From NCBI GenBank assembly GCA_938001995.1, contig CALLAV010000104.1, positions 1 through 14,504 on the forward strand: a stretch of 14,504 bases of DNA, in the 5' to 3' direction. The notes under the pieces are model-generated. The model saw only the letters and a list, made by a program, of their open reading frames with translations. It had not been told where the DNA came from and searched no databases. Of the stretch, positions 1 to 8,598 are shown piece after piece; within the stretch, counting starts at the first letter, position 1, and the number at the start of each line of letters is the position of its first letter. Source of the stretch: an uncultured Amylibacter sp. GTDB taxonomy: Bacteria > Pseudomonadota > Alphaproteobacteria > Rhodobacterales > Rhodobacteraceae. A program made the translations under genes and the position numbers.

Positions 1-1730
1 ATCTCACCACCGTGAACACCAGCGCCGGGTCCGATATCCAAAACGAAATCCGCTTCACGGATCGCCTCTTCGTCGTGTTCTACCACGATAACTGTATTGC
101 CTTGATCGCGCAGGTTTTTCAACGTGGTCAAAAGGCGATCATTGTCCCGTTGGTGCAATCCAATGGACGGTTCATCAAGCACATAGAGCACACCTGTCAG
201 GCCAGAGCCGATTTGGCTCGCCAGACGGATGCGTTGGCTTTCACCCCCCGAAAGCGTGCCAGAATTGCGCGAAAGCGTCAGATAGTTCAGCCCAACATTC
301 ACAAGGAACCCGAGCCGTTCACGGATTTCCTTCAGAATAGCACGGGCGATTTCGTTTTTCTGATCGCTCAGCTCGGACGGGATTTGATCAGCCCATTCCA
401 GCGCCTCAAAGATTGACAGTTCAACGATCTGGCCAACGTGTTTGCCGCCCATTTTCACGGCGAGCGCTTCGGGACGCAAGCGATAGCCATCACATGTGCC
501 GCAATGGCGGTTGTTTTGGTAGCGCTCAAACTCTTCACGGATCCAGTTGCTGTCCGTTTCGCGGTAGCGGCGTTCCATGTTGGGGATAACCCCTTCAAAC
601 GCGCGGGAGACTTCGTATACGCGGCCGCCTTCGTCGTAGCGGAATTTGATTTCTTCGTCGTGCGAGCCGTGCAGCATCACCTGTTGCACGTGTTTGGGCA
701 GATCCCGCCACGCCGCGTCTTTGTCGAATTCGTAATGTTTAGCAATGGCTTCAATGGTTTGGCGGAAATATGGGGATTTCCCTTTGGCCCAAGGGGCCAG
801 CGCCCCGTTGTATAGGCTGATCGTCGGGTCTGGGACCACAAGACGTTCGTCAAAAAACAGCTCAACCCCTAGACCGTCGCAATCAGGACAAGCCCCAAAC
901 GGCGCGTTAAACGAGAACAGCCGCGGTTCGATTTCCGAAATGGTGAAACCTGACACGGGACAGGCGAATTTTTCGGAAAATGTGAAGCGCTCTGGATCGC
1001 CTTCTTTTGGTGCGGTTTCAAGGATTGCAATCCCATCAGCCAGGTCAAGCGCTGTGCGTAAACTGTCAGCGAGACGGGTTTCCAAGCCTTCTTTCACCAC
1101 CAAACGATCTACGACCACATCAATGTTGTGGCGGAACTTTTTATCGAGCGTGGGTGGCTCGTCCAACTCGTGGAATTCGCCGTTGACTTTGACCCGTTGG
1201 AACCCGGATTTCTTCAGCTCTGCAAACTCTTTGCGGTATTCACCCTTACGGTCGCGCACGATCGGTGCCAGAAGATAGGCGCGGGTCCCCTCTTCCATCG
1301 TCATGATGCGGTCCACCATTTCGGACACTTGCTGTGCTTCGATCGGTAGGCCCGTCGCAGGGGAATACGGCGTGCCAACGCGCGCAAACAGCAAACGCAT
1401 ATAGTCGTAAATTTCGGTCACTGTACCAACAGTAGAGCGCGGGTTTTTCGATGTGGTTTTCTGCTCAATCGAAATGGCAGGGCTGAGGCCAGAAATATGA
1501 TCCACATCAGGTTTCTGCATCATATCAAGGAATTGACGCGCATAAGCGGACAAGGATTCCACATAACGGCGCTGCCCTTCGGCATAGATGGTGTCAAACG
1601 CCAGCGACGATTTACCAGAGCCAGACAGCCCCGTGATCACCACCAGTTTGTCACGCGGAATATCCACGTCCACAGATTTCAGGTTGTGTTCCCGTGCGCC
1701 ACGGATTTCGATGTTTTTTAGTTCAGCCAT
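1..1730 (-). CDS. uvrA: UvrABC excinuclease subunit A (partial, C-terminus beyond window)
   Basis: UvrA is the damage-sensing ATPase of nucleotide excision repair; a dimer works with UvrB in the cytoplasm. The 576 codons present cover the first ABC ATPase and its insertions: Walker [10 protein letters not shown] at residues 34-42, the UvrB-interaction and DNA-binding insertions, the first zinc module around 257-284, and the ABC signature LSGGESQR near 490 followed by a Walker B ending in LDEP. The second ATPase domain lies off the left edge; the family is about 940-960 residues. The ATG at 1728-1730 gives the expected [17 protein letters not shown] start, and a G-rich stretch (GGGGGCAGAG) just upstream can serve as ribosome binding site. 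In the first zinc module the motif reads CPVS, so Ser260 stands where E. coli has Cys. A LexA-type box lies 65 bp upstream, so SOS induction is likely. Confidence 0.98.
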   Translation of the reverse strand, partial: MAELKNIEIRGAREHNLKSVDVDIPRDKLVVITGLSGSGKSSLAFDTIYAEGQRRYVESLSAYARQFLDMMQKPDVDHISGLSPAISIEQKTTSKNPRSTVGTVTEIYDYMRLLFARVGTPYSPATGLPIEAQQVSEMVDRIMTMEEGTRAYLLAPIVRDRKGEYRKEFAELKKSGFQRVKVNGEFHELDEPPTLDKKFRHNIDVVVDRLVVKEGLETRLADSLRTALDLADGIAILETAPKEGDPERFTFSEKFACPVSGFTISEIEPRLFSFNAPFGACPDCDGLGVELFFDERLVVPDPTISLYNGALAPWAKGKSPYFRQTIEAIAKHYEFDKDAAWRDLPKHVQQVMLHGSHDEEIKFRYDEGGRVYEVSRAFEGVIPNMERRYRETDSNWIREEFERYQNNRHCGTCDGYRLRPEALAVKMGGKHVGQIVELSIFEALEWADQIPSELSDQKNEIARAILKEIRERLGFLVNVGLNYLTLSRNSGTLSGGESQRIRLASQIGSGLTGVLYVLDEPSIGLHQRDNDRLLTTLKNLRDQGNTVIVVEHDEEAIREADFVLDIGPGAGVHGGE

Positions 1731-1794
1731 TGCTCTGCCCCCAAGACATGCCTCTACCTAGGACATCGCGCCATGAATGCCAATGAAAAATTGA

Positions 1795-1809
1795 GAACGT
1801 TAGGGGAAC
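1795..1809 (-). promoter_or_regulatory. LexA (SOS) box upstream of uvrA
   Basis: On the minus strand the sequence reads GTTCCCCTAACGTTC, an exact GTTC-N7-GTTC direct repeat. This is the known LexA operator form of alphaproteobacteria. It lies 65 bp upstream of the uvrA start, and uvrA is a standard SOS gene. The box therefore also calibrates what LexA recognises in this genome. I could not pick a convincing -35/-10 pair around it. Confidence 0.8.
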
Positions 1810-1820
1810 ACGTGAATAAG

Positions 1821-1837
1821 CTGACAGTGAATGTCAG
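1821..1837 (-). terminator. Weak hairpin after lytic transglycosylase gene
   Basis: CTGACA and TGTCAG form a 6-bp stem with a 5-nt loop, starting 10 bases past the transglycosylase stop codon. There is no proper T-run after it on the minus strand (CTTATTC). It may attenuate read-through into uvrA or be incidental. Confidence 0.3.
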
Positions 1838-1847
1838 GAGGTGGATG

Positions 1848-2432
1848 CTACCGCCCCAGAATCTTTTTCACGTAATTGCGTGTTTCTTTGTATGGCGGCA
1901 CGCCGTTGTGTTTTTGTACAGCACCCGGCCCAGCGTTGTAAGCGGCCAGCGCCAAACGCCATGAGCGGAATTTATTGTACTGCTGTTTCAAATACCGCGC
2001 GCCACCCTCAAGGTTTTGACGTGGGTCATGTGGGTTCACACCGAGCGCTTTGGCCGTGAACGGCATCAATTGCGCCAGACCAATGGCCCCTGCGTGGCTT
2101 TTGGCGCGTGGGTTCCAATTGCTTTCTTGTTGCACCAGACGGTTGAACAGATCGACAGGGATGCCGTATTTGCGGGCCGCGGCCTCTGCCATCGGTTTAT
2201 AGACGCCTTTGTAATTCCCCGTGTAGCGCGGGATAATATCGAGACGGTTAGAATTGGTCGGCAACAGTTTGCTGGAGCTGGAGTATTGTTTAGACAGCCG
2301 CTTATCAATCAGCTTGGTGTGCGTGCTTGAAATCCGTTTGCGGGATTTTGAGGATTTGAAAATATCAGCGGACGCCGCGATAGGATCCCCCATCACCGCC
2401 AGTGCGGCTAAAACTGCAATCGTTTTGCGCAT
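1848..2432 (-). CDS. Secreted lytic transglycosylase (SLT-type)
   Basis: Predicted periplasmic murein lytic transglycosylase cleaving the MurNAc-GlcNAc bond of peptidoglycan. The first ~22 residues are a signal peptide (MRKT, then a hydrophobic stretch ending ASA-D). A basic, serine-rich linker spans roughly 25-65. The SLT domain covers about 80-190: catalytic Glu103 in [18 protein letters not shown] at 115-124 and [10 protein letters not shown] at 163-172, all hallmarks of the Slt70/MltE-like fold. At 194 residues it is a minimal single-domain enzyme. I start it at the ATG at 2430-2432, which has AAGG eight bases upstream; a TTG at 2448-2450 would add six residues before the signal peptide and is less likely. 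It is divergent from ssb and 117 bp upstream of uvrA. The role (remodelling, or a secretion-associated enzyme) cannot be fixed from sequence. Confidence 0.9.
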   Translation of the reverse strand: MRKTIAVLAALAVMGDPIAASADIFKSSKSRKRISSTHTKLIDKRLSKQYSSSSKLLPTNSNRLDIIPRYTGNYKGVYKPMAEAAARKYGIPVDLFNRLVQQESNWNPRAKSHAGAIGLAQLMPFTAKALGVNPHDPRQNLEGGARYLKQQYNKFRSWRLALAAYNAGPGAVQKHNGVPPYKETRNYVKKILGR

Positions 2433-2522
2433 TATGTACGCCTTTTTCAAAAACCTGCTGGAAGACCATTAACCCTAATTTGAAAGTTTGGCCAGAGAAT
2501 GTGTATCTCGTCGCAGGGCGTT

Positions 2523-2581
2523 AACGGTTTGTTGAGCGGTTGCAGGTCTAACGGTTCGTGGTTAACAACGGTTGAACGGTT
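2523..2581 (+). repeat. AACGGTT repeat cluster in ssb upstream region
   Basis: AACGGTT occurs at 2523-2529, 2550-2556, 2567-2573 and 2575-2581, with a one-mismatch copy AGCGGTT at 2535-2541. All are in the same orientation within 59 bp, between the divergent transglycosylase and ssb genes. The spacing is irregular. Clustering in a promoter region suggests binding sites for an unidentified regulator, but no known motif is assigned. Confidence 0.5.
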
Positions 2582-2584
2582 CAA
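2572..2584. promoter_or_regulatory. 13-bp palindrome upstream of ssb
   Basis: TTGAAC-G-GTTCAA is a perfect inverted repeat with 6-bp arms and a one-base centre, about 20 bp upstream of the ssb ribosome binding site. It contains GAAC/GTTC half-sites, but not in the direct-repeat, 7-base spacing of a LexA box. It could be an operator for a dimeric regulator. Confidence 0.35.
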
Positions 2585-2617
2585 GAAACAGAGAATCGAC
2601 TTTAGGGAGGCGCGCCA

Positions 2618-3112
2618 ATGGCCGGTAGTTTGAACAAAGTAATGATCATCGGAAACCTGGGTCGCGACCCAGAGGTTCGGTCTTTCCAAAACGGGGGCAA
2701 AGTTTGCAACCTTCGGATCGCCACGTCAGAACGCTGGCGCGATAAATCCACGGGCGAAAATCGTGAAAAGACAGAATGGCATTCAGTTGCAATTTTTTCT
2801 GAAGGTTTGGTGCGCGTATGCGAACAGTACCTCAAGAAAGGGTCCAAAGTCTTTGTTGAGGGGCAGTTGCAAACCCGCAAATGGCAGGACCAAAGCGGCA
2901 ATGATCGCTATTCCACAGAGGTCGTGCTTCAAGGTTATAACGGTACATTGACCATGCTCGACGGTCGCGATGGCGGCAGTTCAGGTGGTGGCGGTGGCTA
3001 TGACCAAGGTGGCGGCGGTTACGGCGGCGGCTCGCAGGGGGGTGGCTATGACAGCGGTCCCCAAAGCGGCGGCGGTGGAAACTCTGATCTGGACGACGAG
3101 ATCCCATTCTAA
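2618..3112 (+). CDS. ssb: Single-stranded DNA-binding protein
   Basis: SSB coats single-stranded DNA in replication, repair and recombination and recruits partners through its C-terminal tip. The OB-fold covers residues 1 to about 112 ([19 protein letters not shown] start; WHSVAIF and [14 protein letters not shown] in the core). A glycine-rich low-complexity linker runs from about 118 to 155, then the acidic tip DLDDEIPF ends the protein. At 164 residues the length is usual. GGGAGG just upstream of the ATG is a strong ribosome binding site. The gene has its own promoter region, shared divergently with the transglycosylase, and is closed by an intrinsic terminator. No GTTC-N7-GTTC box is visible upstream, so LexA control of ssb is not supported here. 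Confidence 0.98.
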   Translation: MAGSLNKVMIIGNLGRDPEVRSFQNGGKVCNLRIATSERWRDKSTGENREKTEWHSVAIFSEGLVRVCEQYLKKGSKVFVEGQLQTRKWQDQSGNDRYSTEVVLQGYNGTLTMLDGRDGGSSGGGGGYDQGGGGYGGGSQGGGYDSGPQSGGGGNSDLDDEIPF

Positions 3113-3128
3113 ACTTAATGATTAAATC

Positions 3129-3152
3129 GGCACGCTGCGGCGTGCCTTTTTT
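3129..3152 (+). terminator. Intrinsic terminator of ssb
   Basis: GGCACGC, a TGCG loop and GCGTGCC form a perfect 7-bp GC-rich stem followed directly by six T residues. It begins 16 bases past the ssb stop codon. The next gene starts only 15 bp beyond the T-run, so its promoter, if separate, must overlap this region; otherwise it depends on read-through. Confidence 0.9.
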
Positions 3153-3167
3153 GTGTAAGGTCCTGCA

Positions 3168-4556
3168 ATGACCTGTTTTTTGATGGAAAACCCGCGCGCG
3201 GTTCTGATCCATATCCCGAAAACAGGCGGCACGGCGATGCGGTGGCTGTGGCCTGATCCGCCTGTTCAGCGGTGCTATGGCTACATCCCTGACACTTGGA
3301 TGGACGCCGAAAAAATCGCGGTCGTACGCAACCCTGAAGCGCGGTTTTTGTCGGGCGTTCGCATGTTCAAATACGGCACAACCGGCGTGAATGGCGCGGT
3401 TGAATCACCGCGCATGCCTGATCTTGATGTGGATCGCGCATTGGACATCGTGGAAAACCCAAGCGTTGGATTTGACCGCACACAGCGCACCGAGCGGGAG
3501 AATTTGAAGCATCACCTTTTGCCCCAAACCCATCCGTTCCATTGTTTGCATCTTGCCGATCACGTGCTGCGCCAAGAAACGCTGGCAGAGGATGTTGCGG
3601 CGCTGGGATTAGACGGCCTGCGCCCTTTGACGCGACAACGCGAGGCTGTGGCCGCTTCTGACCTGCTGCAACTGACAAACCAACAAAGGACACGTTTACA
3701 ACGGGTCTTTGCGCAAGACTACGACCTTTTGGGGTATGACCAAACGGGCGCGGTTTCGAACCCCGTCACCTTGCCCCCTGCCCCTGAACGCGCAATTTGG
3801 CCGCTTTGGCCGGCCTATTTTTCGGATCAAACTGTTCTGGCAAAAATGGCGCAGGACGCTTTGCCAGCTGACGGCGTGGATTTGAAACCCTTTGTGGATG
3901 AAACGATTGCGGGCATTCCCAAAAGCACTTGGCCTGGGCGCAAAGGTAATTTGACGGAGCATTTTCGCAATCTGCAACCCGAATTTGTCGGGTCATCTCG
4001 GATCGCGCATCTGGCGGCTTGTTGCATCGTTGTCATTCGCAGAACCCAAGGCGCAGGCCCGGGCTTGCTGTTGTTCAACCGCATTATGAGCGAACATGGC
4101 GACGTGGTGCTGGCAGACATGAACAGCCGTTGGTTGTGTTCTGTGGCGGACACGCTGGCGGATCATGGTCAGCACCCCGCGCAACAAGCGCTTGGGTTGT
4201 GTGGGTCGTTGCTGGCGGCCGCGGTTAAGCTGGCTGAAACGGAACGTCTGATCTACGCCGTGCCGCGCCCCTGGCCCCCAAACGCGCGGCTTGGGGAAGA
4301 TGGTGTGATGTATGACGGCGTGATTTCTTTCTGGGGCGAAAACGGCGATATGATCGACAATCTGCTGGACCGCGCAGCCAAGGCCGAAGACCTTGATCCG
4401 ATCGGGGGACAGTTGATCCTAGAAATGACCAGCAGAATTCTGCGCTTTGACACCGTTTTCAGACGCATGGCAGAACTGTCAGGACGCCCCGATGTGCCCC
4501 AGATTTCCGACGAGATTCGCGCGCGGTTGACGCGGATCGCCAACAATCGGCTTTAG
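3168..4556 (+). CDS. Sulfotransferase-like protein with unrecognised C-terminal domain
   Basis: Residues 1 to about 193 look like a PAPS-dependent sulfotransferase. IHIPKTGGT at 14-22 matches the 5'-phosphosulfate loop of the carbohydrate sulfotransferase (Sulfotransfer_2-like) families. VVRNPEARFLSG at 52-63 matches the 3'-phosphate-binding RxPxxRxxS region, and YDLLGYD at 185-191 is a typical end of such domains. From about 205 to 462 follows a second part I do not recognise; it has hydrophobic segments near 300 but no signal peptide or clear membrane span. The total of 462 residues is about twice a minimal domain of this type, suggesting a fusion. The ATG at 3168 has AAGG seven bases upstream; an in-frame ATG at 3183 is an alternative. 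The substrate is unknown, and the position between ssb and gyrA gives no functional clue. Confidence 0.7.
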   Translation: MTCFLMENPRAVLIHIPKTGGTAMRWLWPDPPVQRCYGYIPDTWMDAEKIAVVRNPEARFLSGVRMFKYGTTGVNGAVESPRMPDLDVDRALDIVENPSVGFDRTQRTERENLKHHLLPQTHPFHCLHLADHVLRQETLAEDVAALGLDGLRPLTRQREAVAASDLLQLTNQQRTRLQRVFAQDYDLLGYDQTGAVSNPVTLPPAPERAIWPLWPAYFSDQTVLAKMAQDALPADGVDLKPFVDETIAGIPKSTWPGRKGNLTEHFRNLQPEFVGSSRIAHLAACCIVVIRRTQGAGPGLLLFNRIMSEHGDVVLADMNSRWLCSVADTLADHGQHPAQQALGLCGSLLAAAVKLAETERLIYAVPRPWPPNARLGEDGVMYDGVISFWGENGDMIDNLLDRAAKAEDLDPIGGQLILEMTSRILRFDTVFRRMAELSGRPDVPQISDEIRARLTRIANNRL

Positions 4557-4611
4557 GTCCAAAAACACGGCCCAAATATGCAGAAATTCGCCTTAATTTG
4601 GTGGGTAAATG

Positions 4612-4640
4612 TTGTTCTGCCCCATGGGTTCGGATATACT
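4612..4640 (+). promoter_or_regulatory. Candidate sigma-70-type promoter of gyrA
   Basis: TTGTTC at 4612-4617 and TATACT at 4635-4640 are separated by 17 bp and lie about 40 bp upstream of the gyrA start. The -10 matches the consensus at five of six positions; the -35 matches at its first three. It sits in the 124-bp gap after the preceding stop codon. Confidence 0.45.
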
Positions 4641-4680
4641 GATCCACAACATATAGTATACAAAAACAAGGCAGAGCAGC

Positions 4681-7449
4681 GTGAGCGACGAGACAGAAGA
4701 CCAGCCAGACGTTCCAGCAGACCGCCCCGTTTACGACGGTCCTTCCATCAGCATCGAAGAGGAGATGAAATCCTCCTATCTCGATTATGCAATGTCAGTC
4801 ATTGTCAGCCGCGCGATCCCCGATCTGCGCGACGGTTTGAAACCCGTTCACCGCCGTATTTTGTACGCCATGAACGAAGGCGGTTACACGCACGACAAAT
4901 CCTACCGGAAGGCCGCGAAATCCGTCGGCGACGTGATGGGCAGCTATCACCCGCATGGGGACAGCGCGATTTACGACAGTTTGGTGCGGATGGCGCAGGA
5001 TTTCTCCATGTCGCTGATGCTGATCGACGGTCAGGGCAACTTTGGCTCTATGGACGGTGATAACGCTGCTGCCATGCGCTATACCGAGGCCCGTTTGGCA
5101 AAGTCCGCGCAGTCCTTGCTGGCGGATTTGGACAAGGACACGGTCGATTTCCAAGACAACTACGACGGCAAAGAAAAAGAACCGACCGTTCTGCCTGCAA
5201 AATACCCCAATATGCTGGTCAATGGCGCGGGTGGTATCGCGGTTGGTATGGCCACGAACATTCCGCCCCATAACTTGGGCGAAGTGATTGATGCGACACA
5301 TGCGCTAATCGAAAACCCTGATCTATCTTCAGAAGAATTGATGGAATACATCCCTGCCCCTGATTTCCCGACAGGTGGCGTGATCCTTGGGCGTGCGGGC
5401 GCGAAAAAGGCCTACACCGAAGGGCGCGGCTCTGTAATTATGCGCGCGAAAACGCGGATCGAGGAAATTCGTAAGGACCGTTACGGCATTATTCTGGACG
5501 AAATTCCCTATCAGGTGAACAAAGCCACCATGATCGAAAAGATCGCGGAACTGGCGCGGGACAAAAAGATCGAAGGCATTTCGCACGTTCAAGACGAATC
5601 TGATCGTGTCGGCGTGCGTGTGGTTGTTGAACTTAAACGCGATGCAACGCCAGAAGTGGTGCTGAATCAGTTGTTCCGTTTCACACAGATGCAAACTTCG
5701 TTTGGCTGTAACATGCTTGCTTTGAACGGTGGGCGTCCTGAACAACTCACCCTGCGTGATTTCTTGACGCTCTTCTTGTCGTTCCGCGAGGAAGTGGTTG
5801 CACGTCGTACCGCGTTTGAATTGCGCAAAGCCCGTGAACGCAGCCATGTGCTGTGTGGTTTGGCTGTGGCGGTGTCCAATGTGGATGAAATCGTCGCAAC
5901 GATCCGTGCCTCTGCCGATCCTGCCGAGGCCCGTGAAAAACTGATGACGCGGCGCTGGCCCGCGGCGGATATCGCCGAATACATCAAACTGATCGACGAT
6001 CCGAGCCATACGATGAACGACGATGGCACGTATAATCTGTCCGAAGTTCAAGCCCGCGCCATTCTGGAACTGCGTTTGCAACGCCTGACAGCGATGGGCG
6101 TGAAAGAAGTGACGGACGAGCTGCAATCCTTGGCGCTGAAAATCAGCGACTATCTGGATATTCTGCGCTCTCGCACGCGGATCATGGAGATCATCAGCAA
6201 CGAACTGACCGAAGTACGTGAACAATTTGCTGTGCCCCGCCGCACAGAGATCATCGAACACGTTGAAGGCTTTGAAGACGAAGACCTGATCGAGCGCGAA
6301 GACATGGTGGTGACCATCACCAACTCTGGCTACATCAAACGCACACCTTTGGATGAATTCCGTGCGCAAAAGCGTGGCGGCAAAGGTCTGCAAGGCATGT
6401 CAACCAAGGACGAAGATTTCGTCACGACATTGTTTGTCGCCAACACCCACACGCCGCTGTTGTTTTTCACGACGGATGGCATGGTTTATAAATTGAAAAC
6501 ATGGCGTCTGCCGCCCGGTGGTCGTACATCGCGCGGCAAGGCTATTGTGAATATCTTGCCGATCCCGTCTGGCGTGTCCATTGCGGCCATTATGCCTGTA
6601 GATCGGGACGAGGAAGATTGGGACGAATTGCAAGTAATCTTTGCCACAAGCGCTGGCACGGTGCGGCGTAACCGTCTGTCTGACTTCGCCAATGTAATGC
6701 GTAACGGTAAGATCGCGATGAAGCTGGAAGATGATCACGCGGACACCCGTTTGATCAACGCGCGGATTTGTTCTGAAGACGACGATATCATGCTGACCAC
6801 AACTGCTGGCCGTGCGATCCGCTTCCGCTCTACTGATGTGCGTGTGTTTAACTCGCGCGCTTCTGTTGGTGTGCGTGGTATTTTGCTCAAGGGTGACGAC
6901 GAGGTGGTTTCCATGTCCGTCATCCGCCATTTTGAAGCCAGCCCTGACGAACGAGCAGCCTACCTCAAAATGCGCCGCCTTTTGGCCGGCGTTGCTGACG
7001 ACGCCGAGATCGAGGAAGAAGACGAAGGCAATGCAGATGCGGAATTCCCGCAAGAACGCTATGCGGAAATGTCCGCAGCCGAGAACCTTTTGCTGACGAT
7101 CACTGTCGATGGTGCTGGTAAACTGTCATCCAGCCATGACTATCCGCTGCGCGGACGGGGTGGCCAAGGTGTCATGGCGATGGACATCAAAATGCGCGGC
7201 GGACCGATCATTTCGTCCTTCCCCGTCGAAATGGGCGACCAGATCATGCTGGCCACGTCTACAGGGCAATCCATCCGTGTGCCAATCGAAGGTATTTCCT
7301 TTAGGTCGCGCAGCGCTGGTGGTGTCCGTGTGTTCAACACAGGCAAAGACGAAAAGGTTGTTTCGGTCGCCTACATCGCAGATCAGGGTGGCGAAGACGA
7401 TGTAGATGACGCAAGTGATACACCGTTAGATGATGCGGACGGGACCTAA
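4681..7449 (+). CDS. gyrA: DNA gyrase subunit A
   Basis: GyrA is the DNA-breaking and rejoining subunit of the A2B2 gyrase that introduces negative supercoils using ATP hydrolysed by GyrB. The catalytic tyrosine is Y134 in AAMRYTEAR, next to R133. The quinolone-resistance region [10 protein letters not shown] carries Ser95 and Asp99 (E. coli Ser83 and Asp87), i.e. the susceptible-type residues. The C-terminal DNA-wrapping beta-pinwheel follows, with a GyrA-box QKRGGKG at 563-569 (QRRGGKG in E. coli). An acidic insertion near 776-795 and an acidic C-terminal tail (DDVDD, then DDADGT) are present. At 922 residues it is slightly longer than E. coli GyrA, as is common in alphaproteobacteria. The start is GTG at 4681, with AAGG nine bases upstream. 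It is monocistronic by layout. Confidence 0.98.
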   Translation: MSDETEDQPDVPADRPVYDGPSISIEEEMKSSYLDYAMSVIVSRAIPDLRDGLKPVHRRILYAMNEGGYTHDKSYRKAAKSVGDVMGSYHPHGDSAIYDSLVRMAQDFSMSLMLIDGQGNFGSMDGDNAAAMRYTEARLAKSAQSLLADLDKDTVDFQDNYDGKEKEPTVLPAKYPNMLVNGAGGIAVGMATNIPPHNLGEVIDATHALIENPDLSSEELMEYIPAPDFPTGGVILGRAGAKKAYTEGRGSVIMRAKTRIEEIRKDRYGIILDEIPYQVNKATMIEKIAELARDKKIEGISHVQDESDRVGVRVVVELKRDATPEVVLNQLFRFTQMQTSFGCNMLALNGGRPEQLTLRDFLTLFLSFREEVVARRTAFELRKARERSHVLCGLAVAVSNVDEIVATIRASADPAEAREKLMTRRWPAADIAEYIKLIDDPSHTMNDDGTYNLSEVQARAILELRLQRLTAMGVKEVTDELQSLALKISDYLDILRSRTRIMEIISNELTEVREQFAVPRRTEIIEHVEGFEDEDLIEREDMVVTITNSGYIKRTPLDEFRAQKRGGKGLQGMSTKDEDFVTTLFVANTHTPLLFFTTDGMVYKLKTWRLPPGGRTSRGKAIVNILPIPSGVSIAAIMPVDRDEEDWDELQVIFATSAGTVRRNRLSDFANVMRNGKIAMKLEDDHADTRLINARICSEDDDIMLTTTAGRAIRFRSTDVRVFNSRASVGVRGILLKGDDEVVSMSVIRHFEASPDERAAYLKMRRLLAGVADDAEIEEEDEGNADAEFPQERYAEMSAAENLLLTITVDGAGKLSSSHDYPLRGRGGQGVMAMDIKMRGGPIISSFPVEMGDQIMLATSTGQSIRVPIEGISFRSRSAGGVRVFNTGKDEKVVSVAYIADQGGEDDVDDASDTPLDDADGT

Positions 7450-7497
7450 AAACCAACCCTACGTTGTTTAAATCGTTAAGTAATCGTAAATAAAGAA

Positions 7498-7528
7498 AAG
7501 AAGAGGGTAAATATTGCGCCCTCTTCTT
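7498..7528. terminator. Inverted repeat downstream of gyrA
   Basis: AAGAAGAGGG and CCCTCTTCTT form a perfect 10-bp stem around an 11-nt loop, 49 bp after the gyrA stop. No T-run follows on the plus strand, whereas on the minus strand the stem is followed by TTCTTTATTT. It probably ends gyrA transcription or protects its 3' end, and could act in both directions. Confidence 0.5.
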
Positions 7529-7573
7529 GACCTGTCGCTTTCCCAGCCTTAGCACTCGTATATTGGGTTTTTT

Positions 7574-7589
7574 CTGACCAAATGGTCAG
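7574..7589. promoter_or_regulatory. Operator-like palindrome upstream of LysR-type gene
   Basis: CTGACCA-AA-TGGTCAG has perfect 7-bp arms around a 2-bp centre and ends 39 bp before the start codon of the LysR-type gene. It could be an autoregulatory site. The compact TGACCA-N2-TGGTCA form resembles operators of TetR-like regulators more than the T-N11-A of LysR proteins, so the binding protein is uncertain. Confidence 0.45.
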
Positions 7590-7628
7590 TTAATCCATCC
7601 GTAATCGAGTAAAGGTAAATTTGGTCGT

Positions 7629-8465
7629 ATGGATAATTGGGACGATCTTCGATTTGTGGTCGCTTTGGCGCGCTATGGCTCTATGGCCAACGCGGCACGT
7701 CATTTGCGCACAAATACGGCCACGGTGTCCCGTCGGATCAAACGTCTGAACCAAAGCGCGGATACCGTTCTGTTCCAAAAGGGTGCAACGGAATGGGAAC
7801 TCACGCCTGAAGGTCAGCGGCTCTATGATCTTGCAGCCAGTTTTGGTGAAGAGCTGGAATCCTTTGAGGCCTCGTCCCACACCAGCGAACGGGCCGTTCA
7901 AACGGTGCGCGTCACAAGTTTGGAATTTTTAAACGCGCTGGTCTTATCCCCCGCCATCAAATCTTTTCGCCAAAACCATCCAAATATTGCGCTCGAATTG
8001 TCTGCGACGGACCGCAATGTCAGCCTTGCCTACGGAGAAGCCGATATCGCATTGCGCCTGTCCCGCCCCAGCGAAGGGCGATTGGTCGCGCGCCGCATCG
8101 CCGATATTAAAATGGGTGTGTTCGGACAAAAAGGCTCGAAAGATAACGACTGGATCGGGTTACCTTACGAATTGGACTGGACGCCCGAAATGAAAAACGG
8201 CCATGCGCATTTTGGCTGTGAACCAGCGCTGCGGATTTCTTCGTTCGTTGGAATATTAACCGCGATGGAGGAAACCGGGCTAAGTGGAATCGCACCGCAG
8301 TTCCTGGCCGATGCCTGCGGACCCTATGAATTGCTGCAACCCAAAGAAGAACGCTGCATCCGCGAAGTCTGGATGTTGGTCCATGAAACCCGAAAGAATG
8401 ACTTGGGAATTAGAAATACTTGCAAGTGGATCGAAAATTCTTTCGGTGCGATTAATGCGTCTTAA
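7629..8465 (+). CDS. LysR-type transcriptional regulator
   Basis: Cytoplasmic DNA-binding regulator. Residues 1 to about 60 form the winged helix-turn-helix of the LysR family (DLRFVVALARYGSMANAARHL, then TNTATVSRRIKRLN as recognition helix, and LTPEGQRL at the wing end). Residues from about 90 to 278 are the effector-binding domain, with a typical ADIALRLSRPSEGRLVARR stretch; at 278 residues it is a little shorter than the usual 290-310. The ATG at 7629 gives a standard N-terminus; AAAGG lies 13 bases upstream, rather far for a ribosome binding site. The inducer and targets are unknown. The usual divergent target gene is absent: gyrA lies upstream in the same direction. A small hairpin at 8567-8584 follows the gene. 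Confidence 0.93.
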   Translation: MDNWDDLRFVVALARYGSMANAARHLRTNTATVSRRIKRLNQSADTVLFQKGATEWELTPEGQRLYDLAASFGEELESFEASSHTSERAVQTVRVTSLEFLNALVLSPAIKSFRQNHPNIALELSATDRNVSLAYGEADIALRLSRPSEGRLVARRIADIKMGVFGQKGSKDNDWIGLPYELDWTPEMKNGHAHFGCEPALRISSFVGILTAMEETGLSGIAPQFLADACGPYELLQPKEERCIREVWMLVHETRKNDLGIRNTCKWIENSFGAINAS

Positions 8466-8566
8466 ACTTTTTGGGGGACGCATTCCTACAATTTTAACGT
8501 GCAAACCCCTATTTTGTATGGAAATACAGTAAATCAATAGCTTAACATGTTTCATATCTACTTTTG

Positions 8567-8584
8567 TGCAAAGACACCTTTGCA
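8567..8584 (+). terminator. Weak hairpin after LysR-type gene
   Basis: TGCAAAG, an ACAC loop and CTTTGCA make a 7-bp stem about 100 bp past the stop codon, followed by ATTTAG rather than a T-run. It may be a weak terminator, or the first element of the structured stretch that follows. Confidence 0.35.
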
Positions 8585-8598
8585 ATTTAGTTGCTTTA

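Noticed and set aside
12..815. Plus-strand ORFs of 134 and 125 codons in the first kilobase
   Set aside because: They are shadows of uvrA on the opposite strand, with no domain or ribosome binding site.
2469..2483. TTAA-N7-TTGA as a CtrA site near the transglycosylase start
   Set aside because: One mismatch to TTAA-N7-TTAA in an AT-rich promoter region; too weak to claim.
4614..4634. Two GTTC copies upstream of gyrA as a LexA box
   Set aside because: The spacing is 10 bases, and gyrA is not a usual SOS gene.
5329..6393. 354-codon ORF on the minus strand opposite gyrA
   Set aside because: It lies wholly antisense to an unmistakable gyrA, has no recognisable domain, and its composition (rich in Phe, His, Gln) is what reverse reading of this gene gives.
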